Shown here in pieces: positions 49,890-60,071 of a DNA stretch of 64,000 nt. The position numbers were made by a program, and so were the translations under genes. The notes under the pieces are model-generated. The model was not told the origin of the DNA, did no database searches, and saw nothing but the letters and a program-made list of their open reading frames with translations. Origin of the DNA: Chryseobacterium viscerum (GTDB lineage: Bacteria; Bacteroidota; Bacteroidia; Flavobacteriales; Weeksellaceae). The stretch's first letter is position 1, and each line of letters begins with the position of its first letter. The stretch covers positions 124,001 to 188,000 of the forward strand of contig NZ_PPEG02000003.1 of NCBI RefSeq assembly GCF_002899945.2, written 5' to 3'.

Positions 49890-51929
49890 TTATCCAATCT
49901 CAATACCGTTCTCAACATTGTTGTCGTCCGGTGTTACGAAAGATAATTTTCCGTCTGGTTTTGTCGTTAATAATAACATTCCTTGAGATTCAATTCCTCT
50001 GATTTTTCTTGGAGCAAGGTTCAGAAGGATCATTACCTGCTTCCCGATTAATTCCTCAGGAGTGAAACTTTCTGCAATACCAGAAACAACAGTTCTTACA
50101 TCTACTCCTGTATCTACAGTAAGTTTTAATAATTTATCTGCTTTTTCTACTTTTTCAGCTTCTATAATAGTTGCTGTTCTAAGGTCTATTTTAGTAAAGT
50201 CATCAAATGTGATCTCTTCTTTCATAGGGTTTGCGTTAGGGTTTGTTTTTTTATTGTTTTGTTTTGTATCTTCCAGCTTTTGGATCTGAGTATCAATTAC
50301 GCTGTCCTCAATTTTAGAATAAATAAGAGGCGCCTTTTCAACTATTTTATGTCCTGCTTCAATTAAAACTTTTGAGTTTTCAACAGTAGTCCAATCTGAT
50401 TGACTAACATTGAATATATCGTAGATTTTTTGAGCTGTAAAAGGAAGGAATGGCTCTGCTAAATTTCCTAATGCAACTGCAATTTGAGCTCCGATAAATA
50501 ATGTGTTCTTTGTTTTTTCTAGATCATTTTCAAAAGTTTTCCATGGCTCTTCGTTTTGAAGATAACCATTTCCAAATCTTGCTAAATTCATGAAAGCTGT
50601 TAAGGCATTTCTAAATTCATAGTTGTCTAAATAATTTCTTATTTCAGTTGCGCTTTTACCAATCTGTTCAAGTTCAGGGGCATTAATATCTCCTTCAGGA
50701 ACTTTGCCCTCAAAGAATTTATTAATTAAAACAGCGACACGATTGATGAAGTTACCAAAAATATTTACCAACTCAGAATTATTCTTAGTCTGGAAATCCT
50801 TCCATGTAAAGTTGTTGTCTTTAGTTTCCGGAGCTGAGGAAAGAAGAGCATATCTTAAAACATCCTGCTGTCCAGGAAAATCTTCTACATATTCATGAGC
50901 CCATACTGCCCAGTTTCTTGAAGTCGAGATCTTATCGTTCTCCAGGTTCAGGAATTCAAAAGCAGGAACATTTTTAGGCATAATATAATCTCCGTGAGCC
51001 TTCATCATTGCCGGGAAAATAATACAGTGGAATACAATATTATCTTTTCCGATAAAATGTACCAGGTCACTGTTTTCACTCTGCCAGTAATCTTTCCAGT
51101 CTTTTCCGTTTTTCTCTGCCCATTCTTTAGTGAAAGAGATATAACCGATAGGCGCATCGAACCATACGTACAATACTTTCCCATCTGCATTTGGAAGTGG
51201 AACCGGAACTCCCCAGTTCAGATCTCTGGTCATGGCACGAGGCTTAAGGCCGTCATTCAGCCAAGATTTAACCTGTCCGTATACGTTGGGTTTCCAGTCA
51301 TCTTTATGGCCTTCAATGATCCACTCATTTAAAAAATCTTCATATTCATTTAAAGGCAGATACCAGTTTTTTGTTTCTTTAAGGATAGGAACATTTCCGC
51401 TAAGCATTGATTTCGGATTGATCAGCTCTGAAGGAGATAGGGTAGAACCACATTTCTCACACTGGTCACCGTAAGCATTTTCGTTACCACAATTAGGACA
51501 CGTTCCTACAATATAACGGTCAGCAAGGAATTCTCCTGCCTGCTCATCAAAATACTGCTCAGAAACTTCTTCTGTGAATTTTCCTTTTTCGTATAAAACC
51601 TTGAAGAAATCCTGACTGGTTTCGTAATGGTTTTTAGACGTCGTTCTTGAATATTCATCAAATGAAATTCCCAGATCAGCAAAAGATTTTTTTATGATCC
51701 CGTGATATTTGTCAACGATATCCTGAGGAGTAACTCCTTCTTTTTTAGCTCTTATCGTAATAGGAATTCCGTGCTCATCCGAACCACAGATAAACGCTAC
51801 ATCTTTTCCTAATCTTCTCTGAAATCTTGCGTAAACATCCGCAGGAATATAAACACCTGCCAAATGTCCTATATGAACCGGCCCGTTTGCATAAGGCAAA
51901 GCTGCCGTAATCATCTTTCTGTTTGACAT
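49890..51929 (-). CDS. metG: Methionyl-tRNA synthetase
   Basis: The 679-residue class I synthetase has the HIGH motif in GPVHIGHLAG near residue 19, a zinc knuckle CPNCGNENAYGDQCEKC near 144, the KMSKS-equivalent loop as KISTSR near 336, an anticodon-binding helical domain (400-540) and a C-terminal EMAP/Trbp111-like tRNA-binding domain (575-679; FTKIDLRTATI) joined by an Asn/Lys-rich linker. A CAAAGATA complement (TATCTTTG on the minus strand, 51950-51957) is its likely -7 box. Confidence 0.96.
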   Translation of the reverse strand: MSNRKMITAALPYANGPVHIGHLAGVYIPADVYARFQRRLGKDVAFICGSDEHGIPITIRAKKEGVTPQDIVDKYHGIIKKSFADLGISFDEYSRTTSKNHYETSQDFFKVLYEKGKFTEEVSEQYFDEQAGEFLADRYIVGTCPNCGNENAYGDQCEKCGSTLSPSELINPKSMLSGNVPILKETKNWYLPLNEYEDFLNEWIIEGHKDDWKPNVYGQVKSWLNDGLKPRAMTRDLNWGVPVPLPNADGKVLYVWFDAPIGYISFTKEWAEKNGKDWKDYWQSENSDLVHFIGKDNIVFHCIIFPAMMKAHGDYIMPKNVPAFEFLNLENDKISTSRNWAVWAHEYVEDFPGQQDVLRYALLSSAPETKDNNFTWKDFQTKNNSELVNIFGNFINRVAVLINKFFEGKVPEGDINAPELEQIGKSATEIRNYLDNYEFRNALTAFMNLARFGNGYLQNEEPWKTFENDLEKTKNTLFIGAQIAVALGNLAEPFLPFTAQKIYDIFNVSQSDWTTVENSKVLIEAGHKIVEKAPLIYSKIEDSVIDTQIQKLEDTKQNNKKTNPNANPMKEEITFDDFTKIDLRTATIIEAEKVEKADKLLKLTVDTGVDVRTVVSGIAESFTPEELIGKQVMILLNLAPRKIRGIESQGMLLLTTKPDGKLSFVTPDDNNVENGIEIG

Positions 51930-51957
51930 TTATAGTAAAGTTTTGACTGCAAAGATA

Positions 51958-52259
51958 AGGATTATCTGCTGAATACCGCTATTGACGGTGTTATTATGAT
52001 CAATTATGCAATTTCTAAAGGTTCGATGTGAAATAAAGTTAAACAAATGTTTAACATATTGTTAATTTAAAACAAATGTTATGCATTGCATAAGTCGCTG
52101 TAAAATATTGGATTTTAAAAAACTAACTAAAATCGGTTTCGTAATATACATAAAATTAACTAAAATTATATTAAATTTATGATAATTCTAATTTTTTTAT
52201 AAATTGCGAGTCTGGCTCCAAGCCAAAAAATGACTGAAAAAACGAAACTATAAAAGAAT
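51958..52259. promoter_or_regulatory. Regulatory region upstream of susC with palindromes
   Basis: No gene is present. Three palindromes occur close together: GTTAAACAAATGTTTAAC (52038-52055), TTAACATATTGTTAA (52051-52065, overlapping the first) and TTATGCATTGCATAA (52079-52093, perfect). They look like operator sites for a dimeric regulator. They lie 165-220 bases before the susC ATG, so a long leader or activator binding is implied. Confidence 0.5.
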
Positions 52260-55019
52260 ATGATTGTGAAGAACTTTACAACAGTATTAAAAATCGCGCC
52301 CGCTTTTTTATTGGCCAGTACAGTAATGCACGCGCAGAAAAAAGATTCTCTTCCTCAGGAGAAGAAGATTGAAGAGGTGGTTTTGATCGGATATGGAAAA
52401 CAGAAAAAATCTGACCTTACCGGTTCTATAACCTCTGTCACAGCAAAAGATTTCAACGGAGGAGCTACTTCCGCCGGACAGCTGATCCAGGGTAAAACAC
52501 CAGGGGTTCAGATTACCAACAACAGTGGGGCACCGGGTTCCGGAACAAAGATCAGAATCAGGGGGACCTCTTCTTTAAGTGGAGAAAACTCGCCTTTAAT
52601 TGTAATTGATGGAGTTCCTCAGGATTTCGTAGGTATGAATGGTGTTTCTGATCCTTTATCCTTAATTAATCCAAATGATATTGAAACATTTGATATCCTG
52701 AAAGATGCTTCTGCTACTGCCATTTATGGTAACAGAGCTTCTAATGGTGTTATCCTTATTACAACCAAGAAGGGAACAGCCGGAAAATTTAAACTAAACT
52801 TCTCAACAGTGACATCTGTTTCCACTAAAATGGGTAAGGTAGATGTATTAAATGCTCAGGAATTTAGAGATTTTGTGAATACATATGCTCCTGCAGGTTA
52901 TAAAACCAAACTTGGAAATGCCAATACCGACTGGCAGGATCAAATTTACCAGGCAGCGTGGGGTACAGATAATAACGTTGCTCTTTCAGGAGGTATTAAA
53001 GGTTTGCCATATCGTTTATCATTAGGCTATAATGAGCAGAATGGTATTGTAAAATCAAATTCTTTCCGCAGAACTTCTGTGGGATTGAATTTAAATCCCA
53101 AATTCTTTGACAATCATTTATCAGTGAATGTGAATGCAAAAGGAACATTTACAGATAATAGATTTGTAGACGGTGGAGTGATCAAGGCAGCGACCTATTT
53201 TGATCCTACACAACCCGTATATTCAGGAAATTCCAATTATGGAGGGTATTATGAATGGCTGGATTCTGGATCTGCAACAGGATATAATGTGAATGCCAAT
53301 TCAAATCCGCTTGGGATGATCAATGGGGTAAGGGATGTCTCTTCTGTACTCAGAGGATTGGGGAATATTCAGTTAGACTATAAATTTCACTTTCTTCCGG
53401 ACCTGCATTTCAATGTAAATGCTGGTTATGACTACACAAAAAGTGACGGACACAAATTTAAGAATGCTAATTTAAGACCAGGTTTTGAAGATAAAGGAAG
53501 CTCAAATTTCTATTCGATGGAAAAGAAAAACAAGCTTTTGGAAACCTATTTTAATTATGTGAAGACAATCAGTGCGATCAATACAGGTGTAGATATTACT
53601 GCAGGGTATGCTTATCAGGATTTTAACATTTCACTTCCCGGAGCTGTAACTTATAGAGGGACGGGGATTAATTCGCAGGATTTGAATTTTGAAACTCAAA
53701 ATACCTTGATCTCATTTTATGGAAGAGCTATTTTTACGATAGCTAATAAATATGTTATTTCAGGATCAGTTCGTAAAGATGGTTCTTCAAGATTCTTTAA
53801 CGGAACCAGAGATAATGTATGGGGTGTTTTCCCGGGAGTTTCTTTGGCATGGAAGCTTAACGAAGAAAACTTTATCAAAAATATATCCTCAATCAGCACT
53901 TTAAAGCTGAGAGCAGGATGGGGGAAAACGGGTCAGCAGGAATTGCCAGCATTGAATGGTAATAAACCTAATAATTACCCAGCTTTTGCAGCCTACAATC
54001 CAAGTTATCAGGGAGCAGGGTATCAGTTCGGAAATGAATTCTATTTTATGTTCAGACCTGCTAACTACAACCCAAATCTTACCTGGGAGACAACAACGAC
54101 CAAAAACTTAGGATTGGATTTTGGATTTAATAAAAACAGAATTACAGGTTCAATAGATGTCTTCAGAAAAGATACGAAAGACCTTCTTGTATATGCCGAT
54201 GAACCTGCCGGGGGCTTAAGTAACGCAAGCTGGCAGAACGTTGGAGATATGAAAAATGAAGGGATTGAAGGAAGTATTACCGTAATTCCGGTGAAAAATC
54301 AGAACACAACCTGGGAAGTAAGTTTTAATGCTACTCACTACAAACCGGTTATCACCAAGCTTAAAGACAGAGCTGATGAGTTTTTCAATATGGAAGTCGG
54401 AGGAATTGAAGGAGGTTCAGGGAACAGAATCCAGGCTCATGCTGTAGGCTATGCTCCTAATTCATTCTGGGTATACCAGCAGGTATATGATACGAACGGA
54501 AAACCAGTTGATGGTGCTTATGTAGATAGAAATGGAGATGGAATAATCAATACAAAAGATATGTATTATTACAAATCTACGACACCTGATGCAATTTTAG
54601 GTTTCTCTACCAAAGTATCTCACAAGAACTGGGATTTTGCATTGAGCGCAAGAGCAGTATTAGGAAATTATGTATATAATAATGCCGCTTCAAATAGTTC
54701 ACTGCAGTCTGCATCTACAAACGAATACCTTCAGAATGTATTCTCTACTGCCCCTCAGTACCAATTCGGAGTTCCTCAGTATAAATCTGATATTTATGTT
54801 GAGAATGCTTCATTCCTGAGATTAGATAATATTAATATCGGGTACAATTTCGGAGAAATTTTCACTAAAGGAAGTAATCTGAAAGTATATGCCATGGCAC
54901 AGAATATTTTTGTGATCACTAAATACTCTGGAGTAGATCCTGAAGTTTTTGGCGGAATAGACAACGGTTACTATCAAATGCCTAAGATTTACTCTTTGGG
55001 CTTTAACTTCCAATTTTAA
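52260..55019 (+). CDS. susC: SusC-like TonB-linked outer-membrane transporter
   Basis: The 919-residue protein has a signal peptide (1-25, ending MHAQ), the SusC-family EEVVLIGYGKQKKSDLTGS motif near residue 38, a plug (LIVIDGVPQDF near 118, DILKDASATAIYGNRASNGV near 148) and a barrel ending in GFNFQF. Unlike many relatives it lacks the carboxypeptidase-like extension before the plug. It imports oligosaccharide with the SusD lipoprotein as lid; neighbouring amylases point to starch-type glucans. Confidence 0.94.
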   Translation: MIVKNFTTVLKIAPAFLLASTVMHAQKKDSLPQEKKIEEVVLIGYGKQKKSDLTGSITSVTAKDFNGGATSAGQLIQGKTPGVQITNNSGAPGSGTKIRIRGTSSLSGENSPLIVIDGVPQDFVGMNGVSDPLSLINPNDIETFDILKDASATAIYGNRASNGVILITTKKGTAGKFKLNFSTVTSVSTKMGKVDVLNAQEFRDFVNTYAPAGYKTKLGNANTDWQDQIYQAAWGTDNNVALSGGIKGLPYRLSLGYNEQNGIVKSNSFRRTSVGLNLNPKFFDNHLSVNVNAKGTFTDNRFVDGGVIKAATYFDPTQPVYSGNSNYGGYYEWLDSGSATGYNVNANSNPLGMINGVRDVSSVLRGLGNIQLDYKFHFLPDLHFNVNAGYDYTKSDGHKFKNANLRPGFEDKGSSNFYSMEKKNKLLETYFNYVKTISAINTGVDITAGYAYQDFNISLPGAVTYRGTGINSQDLNFETQNTLISFYGRAIFTIANKYVISGSVRKDGSSRFFNGTRDNVWGVFPGVSLAWKLNEENFIKNISSISTLKLRAGWGKTGQQELPALNGNKPNNYPAFAAYNPSYQGAGYQFGNEFYFMFRPANYNPNLTWETTTTKNLGLDFGFNKNRITGSIDVFRKDTKDLLVYADEPAGGLSNASWQNVGDMKNEGIEGSITVIPVKNQNTTWEVSFNATHYKPVITKLKDRADEFFNMEVGGIEGGSGNRIQAHAVGYAPNSFWVYQQVYDTNGKPVDGAYVDRNGDGIINTKDMYYYKSTTPDAILGFSTKVSHKNWDFALSARAVLGNYVYNNAASNSSLQSASTNEYLQNVFSTAPQYQFGVPQYKSDIYVENASFLRLDNINIGYNFGEIFTKGSNLKVYAMAQNIFVITKYSGVDPEVFGGIDNGYYQMPKIYSLGFNFQF

Positions 55020-55030
55020 ATAAGAATTCA

Positions 55031-56632
55031 ATGAAACTAAATAGAATTAAACTTAAAAATATAGTATTGCCCCTTTCAGCAGTATTTTTGTTGACGGCAG
55101 CTTCTTGTGTGAAAGATCTTGAAAGAGAACCGATCACAGACGTTACTTCTGCCAGTATTTATAAGGATTTTGCCAATTATAAAAATGTTCTGGCAAAACT
55201 TTACGGAGGACTTGCCATGGGAGGCCAGGTAAGTGGAGACGGAGATCAGCCGGATAGTGATATTAATGGAATCAATGGTGGTTTTTCCCAGTATACAAGA
55301 CTATTGTACAACCTGAACGTGGTGACTACTGATGAAGCAGTTATTGGATGGAACGATGGAAACCTTCATACCCTTCACAAAATGACATGGGATGCTTCCA
55401 ATGAATTTATTGCGGCAATGTATTATAGAGTATATACAGAAATTGCTTTTTGTAATGAATTTTTGAGAAATGTGACGGATGAAAAATTAGCAGCCAATAA
55501 TATTACCGGAGACAATCTTGCTCAGGCAAAATTAATGAGGGCAGAAGCCCGTTTCCTAAGAGCACAATCGTATTATCATGCGATAGATATGTTCGGAAAT
55601 GTGCCTTTTGTAGATGAATCATATCTGCCGGGATCTATCAATCCGCCAAAAAGAATAGAAAGAAAAGCGTTATTTAATTATATCGAATCTGAATTGCTTG
55701 CTGTAGCAGGAGAATTAAAAGACCCTAAAACCAATGAGTATGGAAGAGCAGATAAAGCCGCTGCATGGTCATTGTTGGCAAAATTATATTTAAATGCAGA
55801 AGTATACACAGGAACACAGAGAAATACAGATTGTATCACCTATTGTAACAAAGTGATTGCAGCAGGTTATTCCTTAAAGCCGAAGTACGAAGATCTATTC
55901 CTTGCGGATAACAATATCAATAATCCGGAGCAGATTTTAAGTGTAAACTTTGATGGAATCAATACTCAAACCAACGGTGGAACGACTTTCCTGGTGCATG
56001 CTGCAATAGGTGGAGAAATGAAAGCGGTTGACTTTGGAGTGAACGGTGGATGGAGTGGCTTAAGAACTACAAAATCATTTGTAGGGTTATTTCCTACCAA
56101 TGGAAGTGACAAAAGAGGAAGATTCTTTACTACAGGACAGAACTTGGAAATTAATGATTTAGGTTCATTTACGGATGGTTATGCTTTTATCAAATTCAAA
56201 AATGTTAAAAGCAATGGCTCTGCTGGAGCTCATACCAACTGGGTTGAGGCTGATATTCCGTTATATCGTTTAGCAGACATCTATCTGATGTATTCGGAAG
56301 CGGTGCTTAGAGGCGGTGCTGGAGGAAATCAGGCTACCGCAATTGGTTATATTAACCAGCTGAGAGAGCGTGCGTATGGAAATACAAGCGGAGACGTATC
56401 TTCTATCAATCTTAATTTTATTTTAGATGAAAGAGCTAGAGAATTGTCTTGGGAAACAACCAGAAGAAGTGATCTTGTTCGTTTCAATAAATTTACTACA
56501 GGAGATTATGTGTGGCCATGGAAAGGAAATGTGAAAGATGGTAAAGCTGTAGAAAGCTATAGAAACCTTTTCCCAATACCGGCTAAAGATATTGTAGCAA
56601 ATCCGAACCTGATTCAGAATCCTGGGTATTAA
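55031..56632 (+). CDS. susD: SusD-like starch-binding lipoprotein
   Basis: The 533-residue RagB/SusD protein has a lipobox (LLTAASC near residue 26) and the family's helical TPR-like scaffold: AEARFLRAQSYYHAIDMFGNVPFV near residue 178 and the C-terminal RARELSWETTRRSDLVRFNKF near 478. It forms the lid of the SusC transporter on the cell surface. It starts 11 bases after susC, confirming co-transcription. Confidence 0.94.
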   Translation: MKLNRIKLKNIVLPLSAVFLLTAASCVKDLEREPITDVTSASIYKDFANYKNVLAKLYGGLAMGGQVSGDGDQPDSDINGINGGFSQYTRLLYNLNVVTTDEAVIGWNDGNLHTLHKMTWDASNEFIAAMYYRVYTEIAFCNEFLRNVTDEKLAANNITGDNLAQAKLMRAEARFLRAQSYYHAIDMFGNVPFVDESYLPGSINPPKRIERKALFNYIESELLAVAGELKDPKTNEYGRADKAAAWSLLAKLYLNAEVYTGTQRNTDCITYCNKVIAAGYSLKPKYEDLFLADNNINNPEQILSVNFDGINTQTNGGTTFLVHAAIGGEMKAVDFGVNGGWSGLRTTKSFVGLFPTNGSDKRGRFFTTGQNLEINDLGSFTDGYAFIKFKNVKSNGSAGAHTNWVEADIPLYRLADIYLMYSEAVLRGGAGGNQATAIGYINQLRERAYGNTSGDVSSINLNFILDERARELSWETTRRSDLVRFNKFTTGDYVWPWKGNVKDGKAVESYRNLFPIPAKDIVANPNLIQNPGY

Positions 56633-56650
56633 TTTAAAATTCTGTTGAAA

Positions 56651-57769
56651 ATGAAAAATTTATTCAAAATATTAGCCTTAGTTTTTACAGGACTTTTAGT
56701 TATTTCCTGTGAAAAAGACGAGGATCAGGCTGTTATCAACGAAACCTCTGCAGGTAAAGTTTCTGCTGATAAAAGTGCAATTGTTCTTAATGAGCTCAAT
56801 GCCAATAGTGCTGTCATCAGTTTTACATGGACAAAACCAACATTTAATATTGCAGTCGTTCCCAATCAGAAAATAGAATTTGGAATTAAGGGTGATGGTT
56901 TCAAAAAAACCTCTGCCGTTGACTTCTCCAATGATATGACTTCAGGCTCTGCTACCCATGCAGCAATGAATGCAGCTATGTTTTCTATTGGAGCTGTACC
57001 GGATGTAGTGAATGATATCGAGGTAAGATTGAAAACTTCCGTAGGATCAGCAGCTTTTTACTCCAATGTAATTGCACTCAAAGTAACTCCTTATACACCA
57101 AACCCGGATCTGGTATATCCTAAGATCAATGTGCCGGGAGCATATGCGGGAGCAGCAGGGTATGCAAACTGGACTCCGGCTAATTCTCCAAATTTGTTTT
57201 CTCCGGGAAAAAATGATGAATACAGAGGATTTATCTGGATCAATACAGTTTCTGGTGATGATGATGGAAAATATAAATTTTCTATCAATCAGGATTGGCC
57301 TGGAAATAAAGGAGACGATGGAACCAATACCGGAAAGTTAAAACTAGATGGATCAAATATAAAGGCCCCTGCAATAGGAACCTATTATATTAAGGTAAAT
57401 TGGACAGCGAATACTTACTCTTCTGTGCCGGCAAACTTTGGAGTTATCGGTGATGCAACCCCTGCAGGATGGGGTTCAGATACTGACTTTGTATACAATC
57501 CTGCAACAAAGACTTTTGTGATTAATTCTATCGCATTAAGCAATACAGGTGTATTTAAATTTAGAGCCAATGATGATTGGGTTCTGAAATTCCAGCCTAA
57601 AAAAGATGATGAAACCTTGACCTCCGGAAAAGGAGTGCAAACTTATTTTAATACCGAAGGAACTGTTACAGGAGATTCCGGATATAAAGTTTCACAGGCG
57701 GGTAACTATAAAATTGAGCTGGATTTACACAATTCAGCATATTATAAGCTAACCGTTACAAAATTGTAA
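56651..57769 (+). CDS. SusE/SusF-like surface lipoprotein
   Basis: The 372 residues have a lipobox (LVISC near residue 22), an N-terminal SusE Ig-like domain (about 40-145; ELNANSAVISFTWTKP) and two beta-sandwich modules (about 155-265 and 265-372) with aromatic residues suited to sugar binding (WTANTYSSVP, GDATPAGWG). The ATG at 56651 is preferred over a TTG two codons earlier. It would help to hold starch chains at the surface for SusC/SusD. Confidence 0.85.
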   Translation: MKNLFKILALVFTGLLVISCEKDEDQAVINETSAGKVSADKSAIVLNELNANSAVISFTWTKPTFNIAVVPNQKIEFGIKGDGFKKTSAVDFSNDMTSGSATHAAMNAAMFSIGAVPDVVNDIEVRLKTSVGSAAFYSNVIALKVTPYTPNPDLVYPKINVPGAYAGAAGYANWTPANSPNLFSPGKNDEYRGFIWINTVSGDDDGKYKFSINQDWPGNKGDDGTNTGKLKLDGSNIKAPAIGTYYIKVNWTANTYSSVPANFGVIGDATPAGWGSDTDFVYNPATKTFVINSIALSNTGVFKFRANDDWVLKFQPKKDDETLTSGKGVQTYFNTEGTVTGDSGYKVSQAGNYKIELDLHNSAYYKLTVTKL

Positions 57770-57787
57770 ATCAAATTAAAATAAAGC

Positions 57788-57820
57788 AAAGTGCTGCTTT
57801 ACCGCGGCACTTTATCTATT
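57788..57820 (+). terminator. Hairpin between susE-like and GH97 genes
   Basis: AAAGTGC pairs with GCACTTT around a GC-containing loop, followed by ATCTATTTTT. It may partly separate expression of binding proteins and enzyme. Confidence 0.55.
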
Positions 57821-57843
57821 TTTAAGTTAATTAAATAGTCATT

Positions 57844-60000
57844 ATGAAGAAAATTACAGTTGGAGCGCTTTTGCTCTCAATGATGTTCGCAGGTGTGAAA
57901 GCACAATCTTTAAAATCTCCGGATGGGAAGTTTGAAATGAACTTTCAGCTGAAAGAAGGAGTACCTTACTATAACCTGAAGTATAACGGAGCGGTAGTAG
58001 TTGAAGATTCTAAGTTGGGATTGAGATTATTTAAAGACACAGCCATAAAATTCGCTTCTGAAATTGCCAAACCAGAAGATGCAAAATACGACCTGAATAA
58101 CGGTTTTGTAAAGGCAGATGAAAAAAGAGACTCCAAAAATGAAACCTGGCAGCCGGTTTTAGGAGAAAAGAAAAATTATATCAATCAGTACAACGAACTG
58201 GCTGTTACACTGAATCAGGCTTCTACAGACAGAAGCATTGTCGTGAAATTCAGATTGTTTAACGATGGTCTTGGATTCCGATATGAATTTCCTCAGCAAA
58301 AGAATCTGAACTATTTCGTTATCAGAGAAGAAGACTCTGAAATCGATTTCCCTACCGACATGAAAGCATGGTGGATGGTAGCAGACTACGATTCTCAGGA
58401 ATACCAGTATCAGGAAACAAAAGTTTCTGAAATCCCTTCAAAATGGGATAAAGCTTACGATGCGAACGCTTCTCAGTCATTGGTGAAAAATGCAGTTCAG
58501 TCTCCGTTAATGCTTAAAAAAGAAGGAAAAGAACCCTTGTATATCAACGTTGCTGAGGCAGCAGTATTAGATTATCCGGCTTCCCATCTGGAAGTAGATG
58601 CACAGAACTATAAGTTCAAAACGCATTTGACAGCTGACAGACAGGGTGCAAAAGGATATATTCAGACGCCTTCAGTAACCCCTTGGAGAACTATTATTGT
58701 AGCTCCGAAAGCAGAACAGGTGATGGATTCTAAAATGATCTTTAACCTTAATGAGCCTACAAAATATACCGACACCTCTTACATTCACCCTACAAAATAC
58801 ATGGGAGTTTGGTGGGAAATGATCATCGGAAAATCACAATGGGCTTATTCTACCGCTGAAAATGTTCATTTAGGAAAAACCGATTTTGCTAAACTGACTC
58901 CGAATGGAAAACACGCTGCTAACAATACAAAAGTTAAAGAATATATTGACTTTGCTGCAGAAAACGGATTCCAGGGATTATTGATCGAAGGTTGGAACAT
59001 CGGTTGGGAAGACTGGTTCGGACACTCCAAAGAATTTGTTTTTGATTTCATTACCCCTTACCCGGATTTTGATATCAAAATGCTGAATGAATATGCACAC
59101 TCAAAAGGAATAAAGCTGATTATGCACCATGAAACCTCAGGTTCTGCTACGAACTATGAAAGATGGGCAGACAAAGCATTCCAAACCATGAATAAATATG
59201 GTTATGATGCTGTAAAAACAGGATATGTAGGAGATATCATTCCAAGAGGAGAACATCATTATTCTCAATGGACGATTAATCACTATTATAGAATTGCTGA
59301 AAAAGCAAACGACTATAAAATCATGGTCAATTCTCACGAATCTGTACGTCCTACAGGAGAAAGCCGTACCTATCCGAACTATATTTCTGCTGAAGCAGCC
59401 CGTGGAACAGAATATGAAGCATTCGGAGGAAATAAACCTGATCACCAGACCGTTCTTCCGTTCACAAGATGGATGGGTGGTTCTATGGATTACACGCCGG
59501 GAATTTTCCAGACGAAGCTAGACTATTATTTCCCTGGAGATAAGCGTTTTGTAAAAACTACGCTTGCAAAACAATTGGCTCTTTATGTAACGATGTATAT
59601 GCCGCTTCAGATGGCTGCAGACCTTCCTGAGAACTACAAAAAACATATGGATGCGTTTCAGTTTATTAAAGACGTAGCAGCAGATTGGGATGATACGAAA
59701 ATCTTATCTGCAGAACCAGGAGATTATGTGATCACGGCAAGAAAAGCAAAAGGTACTGAAAACTGGTTTGTAGGAGGTATTACCGATGAAAACAAACGTG
59801 AATATACAGTAGACTTCTCATTCTTGGATAAAGGAGTAAAATATGAGGCAACGATCTATGAAGATGGAAAAGATGCTGATTATATTGATAATCCTCAAAG
59901 CTATAATATCTATAAGAAAGAGATTACAAGTAAGTCAAAAATTAATTTTAAAATGGTAAGAAGTGGCGGTTTCGCGGTTTCTATCAAGCCAGTAAAATAG
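57844..60000 (+). CDS. susB: Glycoside hydrolase family 97 alpha-glucosidase (SusB-like)
   Basis: The 718-residue enzyme has a signal peptide (1-21, ending VKAQ), the GH97 N-terminal beta-supersandwich (20-290), a TIM barrel (290-600) and a C-terminal sandwich. The glutamates of inverting members are visible in LIMHHETSGS near residue 427 and VNSHESVRP near 497, with GLLIEGWNIGWEDWFG near 378. It releases glucose from the non-reducing end of maltooligosaccharides in the periplasm and sits directly behind the sus binding genes. Confidence 0.93.
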   Translation: MKKITVGALLLSMMFAGVKAQSLKSPDGKFEMNFQLKEGVPYYNLKYNGAVVVEDSKLGLRLFKDTAIKFASEIAKPEDAKYDLNNGFVKADEKRDSKNETWQPVLGEKKNYINQYNELAVTLNQASTDRSIVVKFRLFNDGLGFRYEFPQQKNLNYFVIREEDSEIDFPTDMKAWWMVADYDSQEYQYQETKVSEIPSKWDKAYDANASQSLVKNAVQSPLMLKKEGKEPLYINVAEAAVLDYPASHLEVDAQNYKFKTHLTADRQGAKGYIQTPSVTPWRTIIVAPKAEQVMDSKMIFNLNEPTKYTDTSYIHPTKYMGVWWEMIIGKSQWAYSTAENVHLGKTDFAKLTPNGKHAANNTKVKEYIDFAAENGFQGLLIEGWNIGWEDWFGHSKEFVFDFITPYPDFDIKMLNEYAHSKGIKLIMHHETSGSATNYERWADKAFQTMNKYGYDAVKTGYVGDIIPRGEHHYSQWTINHYYRIAEKANDYKIMVNSHESVRPTGESRTYPNYISAEAARGTEYEAFGGNKPDHQTVLPFTRWMGGSMDYTPGIFQTKLDYYFPGDKRFVKTTLAKQLALYVTMYMPLQMAADLPENYKKHMDAFQFIKDVAADWDDTKILSAEPGDYVITARKAKGTENWFVGGITDENKREYTVDFSFLDKGVKYEATIYEDGKDADYIDNPQSYNIYKKEITSKSKINFKMVRSGGFAVSIKPVK

Positions 60001-60018
60001 TTTGAAAATACACTAAGG

Positions 60019-60062
60019 TGCCCCGGTTCATTGAATTTTCGATGTTCCGGGGTATTTTTTTT
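60019..60062. terminator. Terminator between GH97 and the converging hydroxylase gene
   Basis: CCCCGG-CATTGAA pairs with TTCGATG-CCGGGG and ends in a run of T. Confidence 0.8.
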
Positions 60063-60071
60063 GCAGAAAGA

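Noticed and set aside
50926..50970. MetRS with a defective KMSKS loop
   Set aside because: KISTSR replaces KMSKS, but related loops (KFSKS, KFSTS) are known in functional methionyl-tRNA synthetases, so this is normal variation.
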